From an uncultured Pelagibacteraceae bacterium (GTDB lineage: Bacteria; Pseudomonadota; Alphaproteobacteria; Pelagibacterales; Pelagibacteraceae), in assembly GCA_902630925.1 (NCBI GenBank), contig CACOWO010000001.1, positions 85,856 to 149,855 on the forward strand: a stretch of DNA of 64,000 nt, given 5' to 3'. The notes under the pieces were generated by a model. It was not told the origin of the DNA and did not search any database. It saw only the letters and a list, made by a program, of their open reading frames with translations. The position numbers and the translations under genes are program-made. Positions 39,106-53,226 of this stretch are shown one piece after another; position 1 is the stretch's first letter, and every line of letters starts with the position of its first letter.

Positions 39106-40030
39106 ATTTAAAAATGTTTTAGTTGTTCTTGGCGGAACGTCAGGAGAAAGAGCTATTAGTTTACAAAGTGGCAAAGCATGTATTAAAGCTTTAAAAAGAA
39201 AAGGTTACAAAGTATCTATATTTGATCCTAAATTGAAAAATTTTAATTTAATTAATAGAAGAACTACTGATGTAATTTTTAATGCATTGCACGGTAGAGA
39301 TGGAGAGGACGGAATAGCCCAAAGTTATTTCGAGTATTTAAAAATTCCGTATACACACTCTGGTGTAACCAGCTCCTATAATGCTATGAATAAAATAATT
39401 TCAAAGGAAATTTTTATTAAAAATAAGATATTAACACCAAAATATTTTTCTATTAAAAAATCTTATTTTAATAAAAAAAATTTATTAAAATTAATTAAGA
39501 ATAAAAAAATAAAATATCCTGTTGTAATTAAACCTGTAAATGAAGGTTCAAGTTTGGGAGTGATGATATGCAACAATATTAAAAAATTAGAAAAATCAAT
39601 TATTTCTTTGTTAAGAATATATGATGAACTGATTTTAGAGGAATACATTGGAGGGCAAGAAATTCAAGTAGCGGTAATTAATAACAACCCACTGGGAGCT
39701 ATTGAATTAATTCCAAAAAGATCCTTTTATGACTATAAAGCTAAGTATACTAAGAAAGCAAAAACTAAACATGTAATGCCAGCAAGATTATCTAAAAGTA
39801 ACTACCAAAAAGTTTTAAAAATTGCAAAAAAGACTCATCAAGCATTAAACTGTAGAGGAGTTACTAGATCTGATTTTAAATTTTTTAATAATAATTTTTT
39901 TCTACTAGAGATTAATACACAACCAGGAATGACTAGCTTATCTCTAGTGCCTGAAATCGCAAAGTATAAAGGTTTAAATTTTGAAAAATTAGTTGAGCGT
40001 ATTCTTTTAGATGCAAGCATAAATAAATGA
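39089..40030 (+). CDS. ddl: D-alanine--D-alanine ligase
   Basis: ATP-grasp ligase of about 313 residues that makes D-Ala-D-Ala for MurF. The N-terminal NVLVVLGGTSGERAISLQSG, FNALHGRDGEDGIAQSYFEYLKIPYTHSGV, the ATP region YPVVIKPVNEGSSLGVMI and the metal-binding FFLLEINTQPGMTSLSLVPE are all present. The start is non-ATG: a TTG at 39089 or the adjacent GTG at 39092. It overlaps murB by up to 17 bases and ftsQ by four. Confidence 0.95.
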   Translation: MVRKNKFKNVLVVLGGTSGERAISLQSGKACIKALKRKGYKVSIFDPKLKNFNLINRRTTDVIFNALHGRDGEDGIAQSYFEYLKIPYTHSGVTSSYNAMNKIISKEIFIKNKILTPKYFSIKKSYFNKKNLLKLIKNKKIKYPVVIKPVNEGSSLGVMICNNIKKLEKSIISLLRIYDELILEEYIGGQEIQVAVINNNPLGAIELIPKRSFYDYKAKYTKKAKTKHVMPARLSKSNYQKVLKIAKKTHQALNCRGVTRSDFKFFNNNFFLLEINTQPGMTSLSLVPEIAKYKGLNFEKLVERILLDASINK

Positions 40031-40683
40031 AAAAACGCACGATAATTGCTATCAGTTTATTATTATTACTCACAACAATTACATCACAGCAAACAATAAT
40101 AATAACAAAATTAAAATTAAAACAAATTAATATTGAAAATAACATCTTAGTCGCAGAGCATGAACTTAAAAAACTTCTAGCTCCGCTTTATGAAAAAAAT
40201 TTAATTTTTTTAAGTTATGTAGAAATCGAGAGAATATTAATGCAAAACAGCTTTATAGAAAGCTTTGAAATTAAAAAAAAATATCCTGATACATTACAAA
40301 TAAGAATATTTGAAAAAAAACCAATTGCGATCTTGGTAGAAAGAAAAAAAAAATACCTTTTAAGTGATAAAATTGATTTAATTGATTTTCAAATTTTAAA
40401 AATTAATGAAAATCTTCCAATAGTCTTCGGAAAGCAAAAAGAATTTAAGATTTTATATTCCAATTTAAAAAATATCGAATTCCCTTTTGATATGATTTCA
40501 AAATATATATTATTTGACTCCGGAAGGTGGGATTTAGTAACCAAAAACAAAAAAATAATCAAACTTCCAAACAAAAGATATAATAAAAGTTTAAAAAATT
40601 ATTTAAATAATAATAATAAAAGAAGTTTTAAAAATTATAAAGTCTTCGATTATAGAATAAAAGATCAACTTATTTTAAAATAA
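40027..40683 (+). CDS. ftsQ: Division protein FtsQ
   Basis: Bitopic membrane protein of 218 residues, short for the family. A single membrane helix at about 5-22 is followed by a POTRA-like part (LKQINIENNILVAEHELKKLLAPLYEKNLIFLSYVEIERILMQ) and the FtsQ block IESFEIKKKYPDTLQIRIFEKKPIAIL. FtsQ links FtsL/FtsB with the cytoplasmic ring. The usual proline-rich N-terminal tail of alphaproteobacterial FtsQ is missing. The call rests on the POTRA/FtsQ pattern plus position before ftsA. Confidence 0.85.
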   Translation: MKKRTIIAISLLLLLTTITSQQTIIITKLKLKQINIENNILVAEHELKKLLAPLYEKNLIFLSYVEIERILMQNSFIESFEIKKKYPDTLQIRIFEKKPIAILVERKKKYLLSDKIDLIDFQILKINENLPIVFGKQKEFKILYSNLKNIEFPFDMISKYILFDSGRWDLVTKNKKIIKLPNKRYNKSLKNYLNNNNKRSFKNYKVFDYRIKDQLILK

Positions 40684-40684
40684 T

Positions 40685-41881
40685 ATGCAAAATTTACACC
40701 CCGTCCTTTTTATTGAAATTAATAATCTCAACTACATTTTTTTAGTTGGTACTAATGATGAAAATAATAATTTCAAAATAAATTACAAACTAGCTGTTCC
40801 ATTACAAGGAATCGAAAAAAATAGAATTTTTGATTTAGAAAAAGTTTATAACTGTTTAAAAGATAATATTTATAAGATAGAACAAAATTTTAACCTTACA
40901 TTTAAAGAAGTAACATTAATATTAGAAAATTTTAATCCGATGTTTGTCAATTTATCTGGTTTTAAAAATCTTAATGGTTCACAAATTTTAAGAGAAAATA
41001 TTACTTACATATTAAATATTTTGAAATCTAGTTTGATGGAAGAGGAAAAAAATAAAGCTGTTTTACATATGTTTAATTCACAATTTGCTCTTGATAAAAA
41101 AAAAATAGATAATTTGCCAATAGGATTATTTGGTGATTTTTATTCCCATGAATTATCCTTTACTTTAATAAATTCTAATGATCTTAAAAATTTAAAGAAT
41201 ATTTTTGATAAATGTAATCTTAAAATTAAAAAAATTTTATTAAAAAGTTTTGTGAAAGGCGCTTACTTAAGCAATAATAATCTTGATTGCGAAACTTTCT
41301 TTCAAGTTGAAATAAATCCGAATACATCAAAAATTTTTTATTTTGAGAATAATTCACTTAAATTTGAGCAGAATTTTAATTTTGGATTTGATATCATAAT
41401 TAAAGATATATCAAAAATTACTTCTCTTAAAAATGACACTGTAAATAATATTTTATGCAATACTCAATTTGAAGACGAAATCTTAGATTCCAGCTTAATT
41501 GAAAAGGAATTATTTAAAAATGAAATTTACAGAAAAATTAAAAAAAAATTAATTTATGAAATAGCCAAAGCTAGAGTTGAAGAGGTTGTTAGCATTATAT
41601 TATTTAATAATATTAATTTTAATTACTTTAAAAAAACATCTAAAGTTCTATTTTTTGAATTTAATAGTAAGTTAAAAATTGACTGCATAAAAAATCTCTA
41701 TAAAACTGCCTTCTCCCAAAAAAATTCTCTTGAAATAAAGTTTCAAGAAATTTTTTCTATTGAAAATAATTTAAAAACAGCCATTAAACTCGCAAATTTT
41801 GGCTGGAAAAAAGAGGCTATACCAGTCGCAGAGTCAAAAAAATCTTTAATTGTTAGATTTTTTGATGCTATTTTTGGATAA
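40685..41881 (+). CDS. ftsA: Highly divergent FtsA
   Basis: Protein of 398 residues in the ftsA position, one base after ftsQ. The layout of an actin-like FtsA can be followed, and the end SLIVRFFDAIFG is a typical amphipathic membrane-targeting helix. The nucleotide motifs are lost: the N-terminal phosphate loop reads VLFIEINNLNYIFLVGTN instead of a Gly-rich DIGSS-type loop, the second reads FFQVEINPNTSKIFYF instead of DIGGGTTD, and no GG-rich adenosine motif is seen. It may tether FtsZ (which has an intact C-terminal peptide) without binding ATP. The name rests partly on position. Confidence 0.75.
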   Translation: MQNLHPVLFIEINNLNYIFLVGTNDENNNFKINYKLAVPLQGIEKNRIFDLEKVYNCLKDNIYKIEQNFNLTFKEVTLILENFNPMFVNLSGFKNLNGSQILRENITYILNILKSSLMEEEKNKAVLHMFNSQFALDKKKIDNLPIGLFGDFYSHELSFTLINSNDLKNLKNIFDKCNLKIKKILLKSFVKGAYLSNNNLDCETFFQVEINPNTSKIFYFENNSLKFEQNFNFGFDIIIKDISKITSLKNDTVNNILCNTQFEDEILDSSLIEKELFKNEIYRKIKKKLIYEIAKARVEEVVSIILFNNINFNYFKKTSKVLFFEFNSKLKIDCIKNLYKTAFSQKNSLEIKFQEIFSIENNLKTAIKLANFGWKKEAIPVAESKKSLIVRFFDAIFG

Positions 41882-41910
41882 TTTTGTTTTTTTTAGAAAC
41901 ATTTGTTGTT

Positions 41911-41939
41911 TTAAACTTTCTAACCCTCTCAAGTATAAG
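41911..41939 (+). promoter_or_regulatory. Candidate promoter of lpxC (near-leaderless)
   Basis: TATAAG at 41934-41939 with a weak -35 TTAAAC at 41911-41916 and a 17-base spacer. The lpxC ATG at 41948 lies at the distance where transcription should begin, so the mRNA would have little or no leader. Visual match only. Confidence 0.35.
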
Positions 41940-41947
41940 TTCTCTCA

Positions 41948-42874
41948 ATGCAAGAAATACAACAAAAAACATTATCTAAACCAGTAAGTTTTGAGGGAAT
42001 AGGCTTACACACAGGTAAAAAATCCTTTGTTAAAGTCTTACCTGCAGAAGAAAATAACGGAATTACATTTAAAAGAACTGATTTGGAAAACAATAATTTA
42101 ATTAAAGCTGATTTCTCAAACGTTTCTTCAGCAAGATTATGTACAACTCTAGAAAATAACTATGGAGTAAAAGTTTCTACCGTTGAACACTTACTTGCAG
42201 CTCTTTATATATCTGAAATTGATAATGCAATTGTTGAGATAGATAGCGAAGAGGTTCCTATAATGGATGGTTCTTCAAAAGATTTTCTAGATGTAATTAA
42301 AAATATAGAGAAAATTAATCAGTCGAAAAAAAGAAATTATCTTAAAATTACGAATAAAATCGAACTAGTAGACGGAACGAGAAAAATTTCAATTGAGCCT
42401 CATAACTCATCTTTAGAAGTAAGTTTCCAATTAAATTATGAAAACAAAATAATTGGAACACAGAATAATACTGTTGATTTTCAATCAGATAATTTAGATG
42501 AAGTTTCAAGCTCGAGAACGTTCTGTTTATTCGAAGACATTGAAAAAATCAAGAAATTTGGATTAGCAAAAGGTGGATCTTTAGAAAACGCAGTTGTGGT
42601 TGATAACGATAAAGTTCTTAACGAGGATGGATTAAGAAACAACAAAGAGTTTGTTAATCATAAAATTTTAGATTTAGCAGGTGATTTTTTATTATCAGGT
42701 TACAGAGTAATTGGAAAAGTAATCTGCCATCAGGGTGGTCATGAATTGACCAATCTATTCTTAAGAAAAATTTTTGCATCGAAAAATGCTTTTCAAATTA
42801 TTAGTCAAAAAGATTTCAAAGTTTCAAAAAAATTTCACTCAAAAGATCTCGAAAAATTAGCTGTAAACGCCTAA
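41948..42874 (+). CDS. lpxC: UDP-3-O-acyl-N-acetylglucosamine deacetylase
   Basis: Zinc deacetylase of 308 residues, the committed step of lipid A synthesis. Conserved parts are KPVSFEGIGLHTGK at the start, STVEHLLAAL with the first zinc histidine, EVPIMDGSS, SRTFCLFEDIEKIKKFGLAKGGSLENAVV, and VNHKILDLAGDFLLSGYRVIG with the second histidine and the zinc aspartate; the catalytic histidine is in CHQGGHELTN. Its presence means the cell makes a lipid A outer membrane. It follows ftsA after 66 bases, exactly where ftsZ would normally intervene. Confidence 0.97.
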   Translation: MQEIQQKTLSKPVSFEGIGLHTGKKSFVKVLPAEENNGITFKRTDLENNNLIKADFSNVSSARLCTTLENNYGVKVSTVEHLLAALYISEIDNAIVEIDSEEVPIMDGSSKDFLDVIKNIEKINQSKKRNYLKITNKIELVDGTRKISIEPHNSSLEVSFQLNYENKIIGTQNNTVDFQSDNLDEVSSSRTFCLFEDIEKIKKFGLAKGGSLENAVVVDNDKVLNEDGLRNNKEFVNHKILDLAGDFLLSGYRVIGKVICHQGGHELTNLFLRKIFASKNAFQIISQKDFKVSKKFHSKDLEKLAVNA

Positions 42875-42938
42875 TTTAGTTCTCGAAATATAAATATATC
42901 TTATAAAACAAATATTAATCTGTTATTAATTTACTTTA

Positions 42939-47499
<4,561 letters not shown>

Positions 47500-47512
<13 letters not shown>

Positions 47513-49548
47513 TTAAGTATTTTATTTTTTTTGTATCTATCCCATCCTGGACTTCTATATTCATTCTCAAATTCTATTGTATTATCTTGATTAAATTCAA
47601 AATCCTCATCTTCGTTAGTGCTTACCTCATTTTTTTCAACACTTTCATCTGGAATTTCATTAATAAATCTTGATGGAAGAGCATCCATCCAATCTCCATG
47701 ATAAGCACGTTTCATTGCAAATGACAAATAAGCCTCTTTTTTTGCCCTAGTGATTCCTACGTAAGCTAACCTTCTCTCTTCCTCTAGAGCAAAATCTCCT
47801 TTTTCTTCCAGCGATTTTTGATGTGGAAATAAACCTTCCTCCCAACCTGGGAGAAAAACTACATCAAATTCTAATCCTTTTGCAGCATGCATGGTCATTA
47901 AATTTATTTTTGCACCTTCCCATTCCTGATCTACTGATGTTGCTAAAGCAACATGTTCTAAAAAATTTTGTAAATTATCATAGTCTTGCATAGCTCTCAG
48001 TAATTCTTTTAAATTTTCTAATCTATTCTCATTTTCCAAATCTTTTTTATTTTTCAACATTGCAGAATAGCCAGACTCATCTAAAACTAATTTTAATAGA
48101 TCAAAATGTTTCATATTTAATGAGTCTTTACGCCATTTATGAATCATATTGATCAGTTGACTTAATGCAGATTTTATTTTCGGTTTAAATTCACCTTTTT
48201 CAATGATTTTAATTATTGAGTCTTCTAGACATAATTTGTTTAATTTACCAAAAGAATAAATTTGATTAAGCGAGCTTTCACCTACACCTCTTTTAGGAGT
48301 TCCGATTACCCTTTCTAAAGCTAAATCATCAAATTTTTGATTTATAATTCTTAAATATGATACTGCATCTTTAATTTCAGCTCTTTCATAAAATTTTATT
48401 CCCCCGAGCACTCGATATCCAATACCTACCTGAAGAAACCGCTCCTCAAATTCTCTAGTTTGATAAATTGCTCTTACTAATATTGAGACATCATTTAAAG
48501 AATACTTACTTTTGATTTTTTTTTCAATAATATCACTTATTCCCTGTGCTTCCTCTTTTCCAGTTCTGTAACAATTAAGTTTTACTAATTCTCCTTGAGT
48601 TGCAGATGACCATAATTTTTTACCAACCCTACTTAAATTATTTGAAATTAAGCTTGAAGCAGTATCTAATATATTTTTTGTTGATCTATAATTTTGTTCT
48701 AATTTAAAGACTTTACAATTTTTATAGATTTGATCAAAGGTAAGAAAATTTTTTATCTCGGCACCTCTCCAACTATAGATTGATTGATCATCGTCACCAA
48801 CACAACAAATATTTTCACCTTCATTTACCAACAAATTTAACCATTTGTTTTGTATGAAATTAGTATCTTGGAATTCATCAACTAAAATATATTTAAAATT
48901 TTTTTGATAAATTTCTCTGATGTCTTTGTGATCCTCAAATAATTTTACACAAAATAAAATTAAATCTCCAAAATCAAATGCATTCAGATCTTTAGTTTTA
49001 TTTTGATAAATTTCATATACTTTTAAAATAGATTTTATGATTGAACCTAATTTTTTTTCAAGTTTTACATCTTTAGGCAACAAACCCTTATTTTTCCACT
49101 GATCAATATGATACATAATTAATTGTGGAGAAAATTTTTTAGCATCTAAATCTTCACCTTTAACAATATTTCGGATTAATTTTTTTTGATCATCAGTATC
49201 TAAAATTGTAAAATTACTTTTATATCCCAAAGCTTCCGCGTGTCTTCTTAAAAATTTAACGCTAATTGAATGAAATGTTCCCAGCCACGAAACAGCATTA
49301 GAATTACCTTTAACATACTGCATCACTCTATTTTGCATCTCTTTGGCTGCTTTATTTGTAAAAGTTACGCAAAGTATTTGATTTGGCCAAGCTTTTTTTT
49401 TATTTATAATATGAATTAACCTAGTTGTTAAAACTCTAGTTTTGCCTGACCCAGCACCAGCAACAATTAGATTTGGCCCTTCAGTGCTCAAAACAGCTTC
49501 TTTTTGTTCTTTGTTAAGGTTCTTAATTAAATTATCTATGTTATCCAT
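47500..49548 (-). CDS. uvrD: UvrD/PcrA-type DNA helicase
   Basis: Superfamily 1A 3'-5' helicase of 682 residues used in excision and mismatch repair. The helicase motifs run in order: Q motif LNKEQKEAV, Walker A VAGAGSGKTRVL, TFTNKAAKEM, motif II ILVDEFQDTN, motif III GDDDQSIYSWRGA, motif IV EQNYRSTKNIL, motif V TMHAAKGLEFDVVFLPG, motif VI EERRLAYVGITRAKK. A short acidic tail ends PGWDRYKKNKILKW. It diverges from the AsmA-like gene with 41 bases between start codons. Confidence 0.95.
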
Positions 49549-49589
49549 TAGAAAAATTCATTTATATACTAGTTATAAAAATAAAAAAA

Positions 49590-50996
49590 ATGTTAAATAA
49601 AATTTTTAAAACAATTCACAATAAGTATTACAAAATCTTCAAATTTATTTTTTTTCTAAGATATTTATTTGCAATATTCTTGATATCTAGTGTAATTTTT
49701 TTATCTATTCCATTTTTATTTGACTATAATAATAAAGCTGGAATTATAAATGGCCACTTATCACAAAAATATAATTTTGAATTAAAAAAATTTGAAGAAA
49801 TATCATATGAGGTTTTTCCCACTCCTTCTTTAAATATTAAAGGTGCAGAAATTTATTTTAAACTTTCCTCAGCAAACTTAAAAGTCGAAAATTTAAAAAT
49901 ATACCCAAAGTTACTTAGTATTTATAATTATAATAACTTTCAAATAAAAAAATTACTTTTAAAAAATAACCAAATAAATTTAAGTTATTTAAATTTAAAT
50001 TATTTTATAAAAAGTATATTAAATCAAAAAAATAAAATTGTAATTGATAATTTAAATTTAAAAATTATTGATGACAATAAAATTGTGGCACAAATAGAAA
50101 ATATTAAGCTAAACAATTTCAGCTACAACAAAAATTCAATAAGTGGAAAAATTTTTAATAAAGATTTTAAGATTGAAACAGATAGTGATCTTAAGAATAT
50201 AAATTTTAGATTAATAAAATCAGGAATAAATGCAACCATAGATTTTGAAAATAATTATAATTCGAATATTAATAAAGGTCTTTTCAAAACTAAAATATTA
50301 AATTCAAATTTTAAATCAAAATTTAATTTTGACGGTAAAACTTTAAATATTTATGACTCTTATTTTAGAAGTAAAAATCTTTCTTTTAAAAAAAATACAT
50401 CAATAAATATACACCCTTTCTTTAATATAAATTCAAAATATGAAATAGAGGAAATAAATAAAAAAATTTTAAAAAAAATAAATTTTGATAAAATACTAAA
50501 ATCAAAAAATTTCTTAAAAAAGATTAACAGTACCAATGAGTTAAATTATAAATCTAAAAATTTTTCAAATAATCTAATTGATGATTTGAATTTAAAAATT
50601 GATTTAGCGTATGGTAGAGTAAATTATTTAAAAAAAATTACAATTTCTGAAAACTTTTTTAATTGTTATGGAGATATTAATCTTTTAGCAGAATTTCCAG
50701 TTTTATCTTTTGATTGCTCTTTTATCATTAATAATAAAAAAAAATTGCTTAAAAAATTTTCTATAAATCAAAAAAAGAATAATAATGATATATTTAAAAT
50801 TGAATTTGATGGTAATTTAAATATTCTCAATAAAAAAATCAATTTTAAAGAAATTTTAATTAATAATAAAAAAAAAGTAACAAATAACGATCTACAATAT
50901 TATAATCAATCATTTGAAAATATATTCTTAGATAAAAGTCTTTTAGAAGTTTTTAATCGAAAAAAAGTTAGAGATTTTTTATTGGAGATTTCTTAA
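49590..50996 (+). CDS. AsmA-like inner-membrane-anchored protein
   Basis: Protein of 468 residues, very rich in Asn, Lys and Ile. One membrane helix at about 26-47 precedes an AsmA-type N-terminal module (YNFELKKFEEISYEVFPTPSLNIKGAEIYF, followed by VENLKIYPKLLSIYNYNNFQIKKLLLKNNQINL), and the rest is beta-strand-rich repetitive sequence. AsmA relatives are thought to bridge the envelope for lipid transport. The region beyond residue 200 is weakly conserved. Its stop codon abuts the end of the convergent fumC gene. The call is by pattern; the exact paralogue cannot be told. Confidence 0.7.
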   Translation: MLNKIFKTIHNKYYKIFKFIFFLRYLFAIFLISSVIFLSIPFLFDYNNKAGIINGHLSQKYNFELKKFEEISYEVFPTPSLNIKGAEIYFKLSSANLKVENLKIYPKLLSIYNYNNFQIKKLLLKNNQINLSYLNLNYFIKSILNQKNKIVIDNLNLKIIDDNKIVAQIENIKLNNFSYNKNSISGKIFNKDFKIETDSDLKNINFRLIKSGINATIDFENNYNSNINKGLFKTKILNSNFKSKFNFDGKTLNIYDSYFRSKNLSFKKNTSINIHPFFNINSKYEIEEINKKILKKINFDKILKSKNFLKKINSTNELNYKSKNFSNNLIDDLNLKIDLAYGRVNYLKKITISENFFNCYGDINLLAEFPVLSFDCSFIINNKKKLLKKFSINQKKNNNDIFKIEFDGNLNILNKKINFKEILINNKKKVTNNDLQYYNQSFENIFLDKSLLEVFNRKKVRDFLLEIS

Positions 50997-52385
50997 TTAT
51001 TTAGGTTTAGTCATTTTAATAGGACTCATAATTTTATCGTATTCTTTTTCTTTTATTAATCCTGCTTTAACAACTTCATGTTTTAAAGTTGTTCCATTTT
51101 TATGAGCCATTTTGGCTATCTGAGCTGCTTTATCATAACCAATTTTTGGAGCTAAAGCAGTTACAAGCATAAGAGAATTTTCTAGCAAATATTTAATTCT
51201 TTTTTTGTCAGCTTTAATTCCTTTGACACAATACATTGCAAAAGTTTTCGAGGAGTCGCTCATAATTTCAATTGATTGTAAAATATTATGAATTATTAAA
51301 GGTTTAAAAACATTTAATTCAAAATGTCCGTGTGATCCGGCCATTGTAATACCATTGTGATTACCTATAACTTTAACACAAACCATAGTGACCGCTTCTG
51401 ATTGAGTGGGATTTATTTTGCCAGGCATAATTGATGATCCAGGTTCGTTAGATGGCAGGATTAATTCACCGTATCCTGCTCTCGGACCTGAGCCTAAAAA
51501 TCTAATATCATTTGCAATTTTCATTAAGCAAACAGCGGTAGTATTTAATGTACCAGAAAAATTTACAATTTCATCATGTGCAGCTAAAGCTGCAAATTTA
51601 TTTTTAGCAGGCTTAAATGGAATTTTTGTAATTTTACTTATTTCCTTAATAATTTTTTTATCAAAATTCTTCCTTGTATTTAGGCCAGTCCCGACTGCAG
51701 TCCCGCCTTGAGCTAAGTAATGTATTTCTTTAAGAGCGCTTTCTATTCTTGTTATACATTTGTTTAATTGAGCGTGGTAACCTGAAAATTCTTGACCTAA
51801 GGTTAAAGGTGTAGCATCTTGTAAATGAGTTCTTCCAACTTTAACTATACTTTTAAACTCTTTAGATTTTTTAGCTAATTCTTTTTCTAATAATTTTAAT
51901 GAAGGTAGAAGTTTTTCTTTAGCCTTTAAGGCTATGGCTATGTGCATGGCTGTTGGGAAAACATCATTAGTAGATTGAGACTTATTAACATGATCATTAG
52001 GGTGAACCGGCTGTTTAGAGCCTAACTTTCCTCCCATCATTTGAATTGCTCTGTTAGCTATAACTTCGTTAACATTCATATTAGTTTGAGTTCCTGATCC
52101 TGTTTGCCATACTTTTAAGGGAAAGTGCTTATCGTGTTTACCCCTTATAACTTCATCTGATGCCTTTATAATGTATTTACTCAATCTTGGTTCCAAATCT
52201 TTATTTTTTCTATTAACAATAGCTGCTGCTTTTTTGATTATTGCTATTGAATGTATTACTAGTGGTCTGACCAAGAAGTCACCAATATTGAAATATTTAT
52301 TTGACCTTTCAGTGGATGCGCCCCAGTACTTATCACCAGGCACCTTTATTTTACCAATACTATCAAATTCTGTTCTGTATTTCAT
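50997..52385 (-). CDS. fumC: Class II fumarate hydratase
   Basis: Fumarase of 462 residues in the citric acid cycle, interconverting fumarate and malate. Marks of the family are the start [26 protein letters not shown], the [19 protein letters not shown] and [19 protein letters not shown] blocks, [11 protein letters not shown] and the signature [14 protein letters not shown] use the ATG at 52385 (MKYRTEF); the open frame extends 36 codons further but into the promoter region of the divergent gene with no family match. The stop abuts the AsmA-like gene. Confidence 0.96.
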   Translation of the reverse strand: MKYRTEFDSIGKIKVPGDKYWGASTERSNKYFNIGDFLVRPLVIHSIAIIKKAAAIVNRKNKDLEPRLSKYIIKASDEVIRGKHDKHFPLKVWQTGSGTQTNMNVNEVIANRAIQMMGGKLGSKQPVHPNDHVNKSQSTNDVFPTAMHIAIALKAKEKLLPSLKLLEKELAKKSKEFKSIVKVGRTHLQDATPLTLGQEFSGYHAQLNKCITRIESALKEIHYLAQGGTAVGTGLNTRKNFDKKIIKEISKITKIPFKPAKNKFAALAAHDEIVNFSGTLNTTAVCLMKIANDIRFLGSGPRAGYGELILPSNEPGSSIMPGKINPTQSEAVTMVCVKVIGNHNGITMAGSHGHFELNVFKPLIIHNILQSIEIMSDSSKTFAMYCVKGIKADKKRIKYLLENSLMLVTALAPKIGYDKAAQIAKMAHKNGTTLKHEVVKAGLIKEKEYDKIMSPIKMTKPK

Positions 52386-52445
52386 GTTTGATTCTTTGAT
52401 ATAATACACCCTATTCAGGTAATTATAAAATATAAAGGAAGAAAA

Positions 52446-52820
52446 ATGAGCAATTTTGAAAGTGTAAAAAAATTTATGAAAACTTTTGGCCAAGAAGTTA
52501 AAGAAAAAGCTGAATTTCCAAGCGGTAAAATCACTTCATTAAGGTATGAACTAATTTACGAAGAACTTGCAGAGTTCAAAGAAGCTATAGAAAAAAAAGA
52601 TATTAAGGAAGTGGCCGATGCTTTAACGGACATTTTATATGTAACATATGGTGCCGGACATGCATTTGGAATTAATTTAGATAAATGTTTTGAAGAGGTT
52701 CAAAATTCCAATATGAGTAAATTGGGTGATGACGGAAAACCAATTTATAACAAAAATGGCAAAGTTATGAAAGGACCAAAATATTTTAAACCAAATTTAG
52801 AAAAGATCGTATTGAGATGA
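52446..52820 (+). CDS. MazG-like nucleotide pyrophosphohydrolase
   Basis: All-alpha NTP pyrophosphatase fold of 124 residues. The metal-binding pattern is [20 protein letters not shown] (E-x2-E-x-F form) and [23 protein letters not shown] with the aspartates of the second helix. The C-terminal [17 protein letters not shown] is shared by small phage and bacterial members often labelled phosphoribosyl-ATP pyrophosphohydrolase-like. It probably hydrolyses a (modified) nucleoside triphosphate. A ribosome-binding site AAGGAAG lies just upstream. The gene ends in an ATGA overlap with a 26-codon ORF. Confidence 0.8.
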   Translation: MSNFESVKKFMKTFGQEVKEKAEFPSGKITSLRYELIYEELAEFKEAIEKKDIKEVADALTDILYVTYGAGHAFGINLDKCFEEVQNSNMSKLGDDGKPIYNKNGKVMKGPKYFKPNLEKIVLR

Positions 52821-52897
52821 AAGGAAACTATTATTGGATACTTTTAGGTATTGCTATAGGTATAGTATTATATCTTACAGATAAATATATTTTTTAA
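52817..52897 (+). CDS. Small 26-residue membrane protein (hypothetical)
   Basis: A short frame starts in an ATGA overlap with the MazG-like gene and encodes [20 protein letters not shown] followed by TDKYIF. It is one transmembrane helix with a short polar tail. The coupling geometry and clean hydrophobic helix make it more likely real than random. No function can be given. It ends nine bases before the first att-like hairpin, so it is the last core-side gene before the accessory stretch. Confidence 0.5.
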   Translation: MKGNYYWILLGIAIGIVLYLTDKYIF

Positions 52898-52905
52898 ATT
52901 TGAAA

Positions 52906-52930
52906 GGGGCGTTCTGTTGCTAGGTGCCCC
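52906..52930 (+). repeat. att-like hairpin copy 1 (distal end)
   Basis: Twenty-five bases matching the ssrA-terminal copy at 56766 except one base. GGGGC at 52906-52910 pairs with GCCCC at 52926-52930. The similarity runs a few bases past the hairpin (AGACC here, GGACC in ssrA), as expected of a far-end att site. Confidence 0.75.
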
Positions 52931-52946
52931 AGACCTCTTAAATTTT

Positions 52947-52997
52947 CTAGTTTGTAATCATAGCTAGTGCCATAACTAATATTAATACTTCTATCAT
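52947..52997 (-). CDS. Possible 16-codon hydrophobic ORF
   Basis: Minus-strand frame MIEVLILVMALAMITN with GGAG placed eight bases before the ATG. It is far too short for certainty and may be chance; it is the only frame with a ribosome-binding site between att copies 1 and 2. Nothing else is seen in that interval, which is plain AT-rich sequence. Confidence 0.15.
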   Translation of the reverse strand: MIEVLILVMALAMITN

Positions 52998-53084
52998 TTT
53001 TCACTCCATTAATTTAATTATTAGATTACTATAAATTAATTCTATTCTAATAAAACTAAATTTATTCACTTATAAGTCCGTAAA

Positions 53085-53108
53085 GGGGCGTTCTGTTACT
53101 AAGTGCTA
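53085..53108 (+). repeat. att-like hairpin copy 2 (decayed)
   Basis: The first 13 bases (GGGGCGTTCTGTT) are identical to the other copies, but the 3' half has several changes and no longer closes the stem. This suggests an older junction. Confidence 0.6.
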
Positions 53109-53160
53109 TTAAATCATTAACATTATTTATTGTTAAATTACAATTCTAATACAACCTGAA

Positions 53161-53226
53161 GCCCTTATTTCTTTGCTAGGAGAGCCCGTATTGTGTCCGG
53201 CGGTGAGTCCGGATATGATAAGTCTA
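53161..53226 (+). repeat. Left-arm repeat, copy before the 53227 gene
   Basis: Degenerate copy of the element that follows att copies 3 and 5 and ends at a start codon. Shared words are TTATTTCTTTGCT, CCGTATTGTG and GGTGAGTCCGGATATGAT. GGA at 53179-53181 can pair with TCC at 53196-53198. Confidence 0.6.

Noticed and set aside
53161-53226. Left-arm repeat as a tRNA or rRNA fragment
   Set aside because: I could not fold it as any arm of a tRNA nor match it to rRNA words; only a small hairpin is supported.
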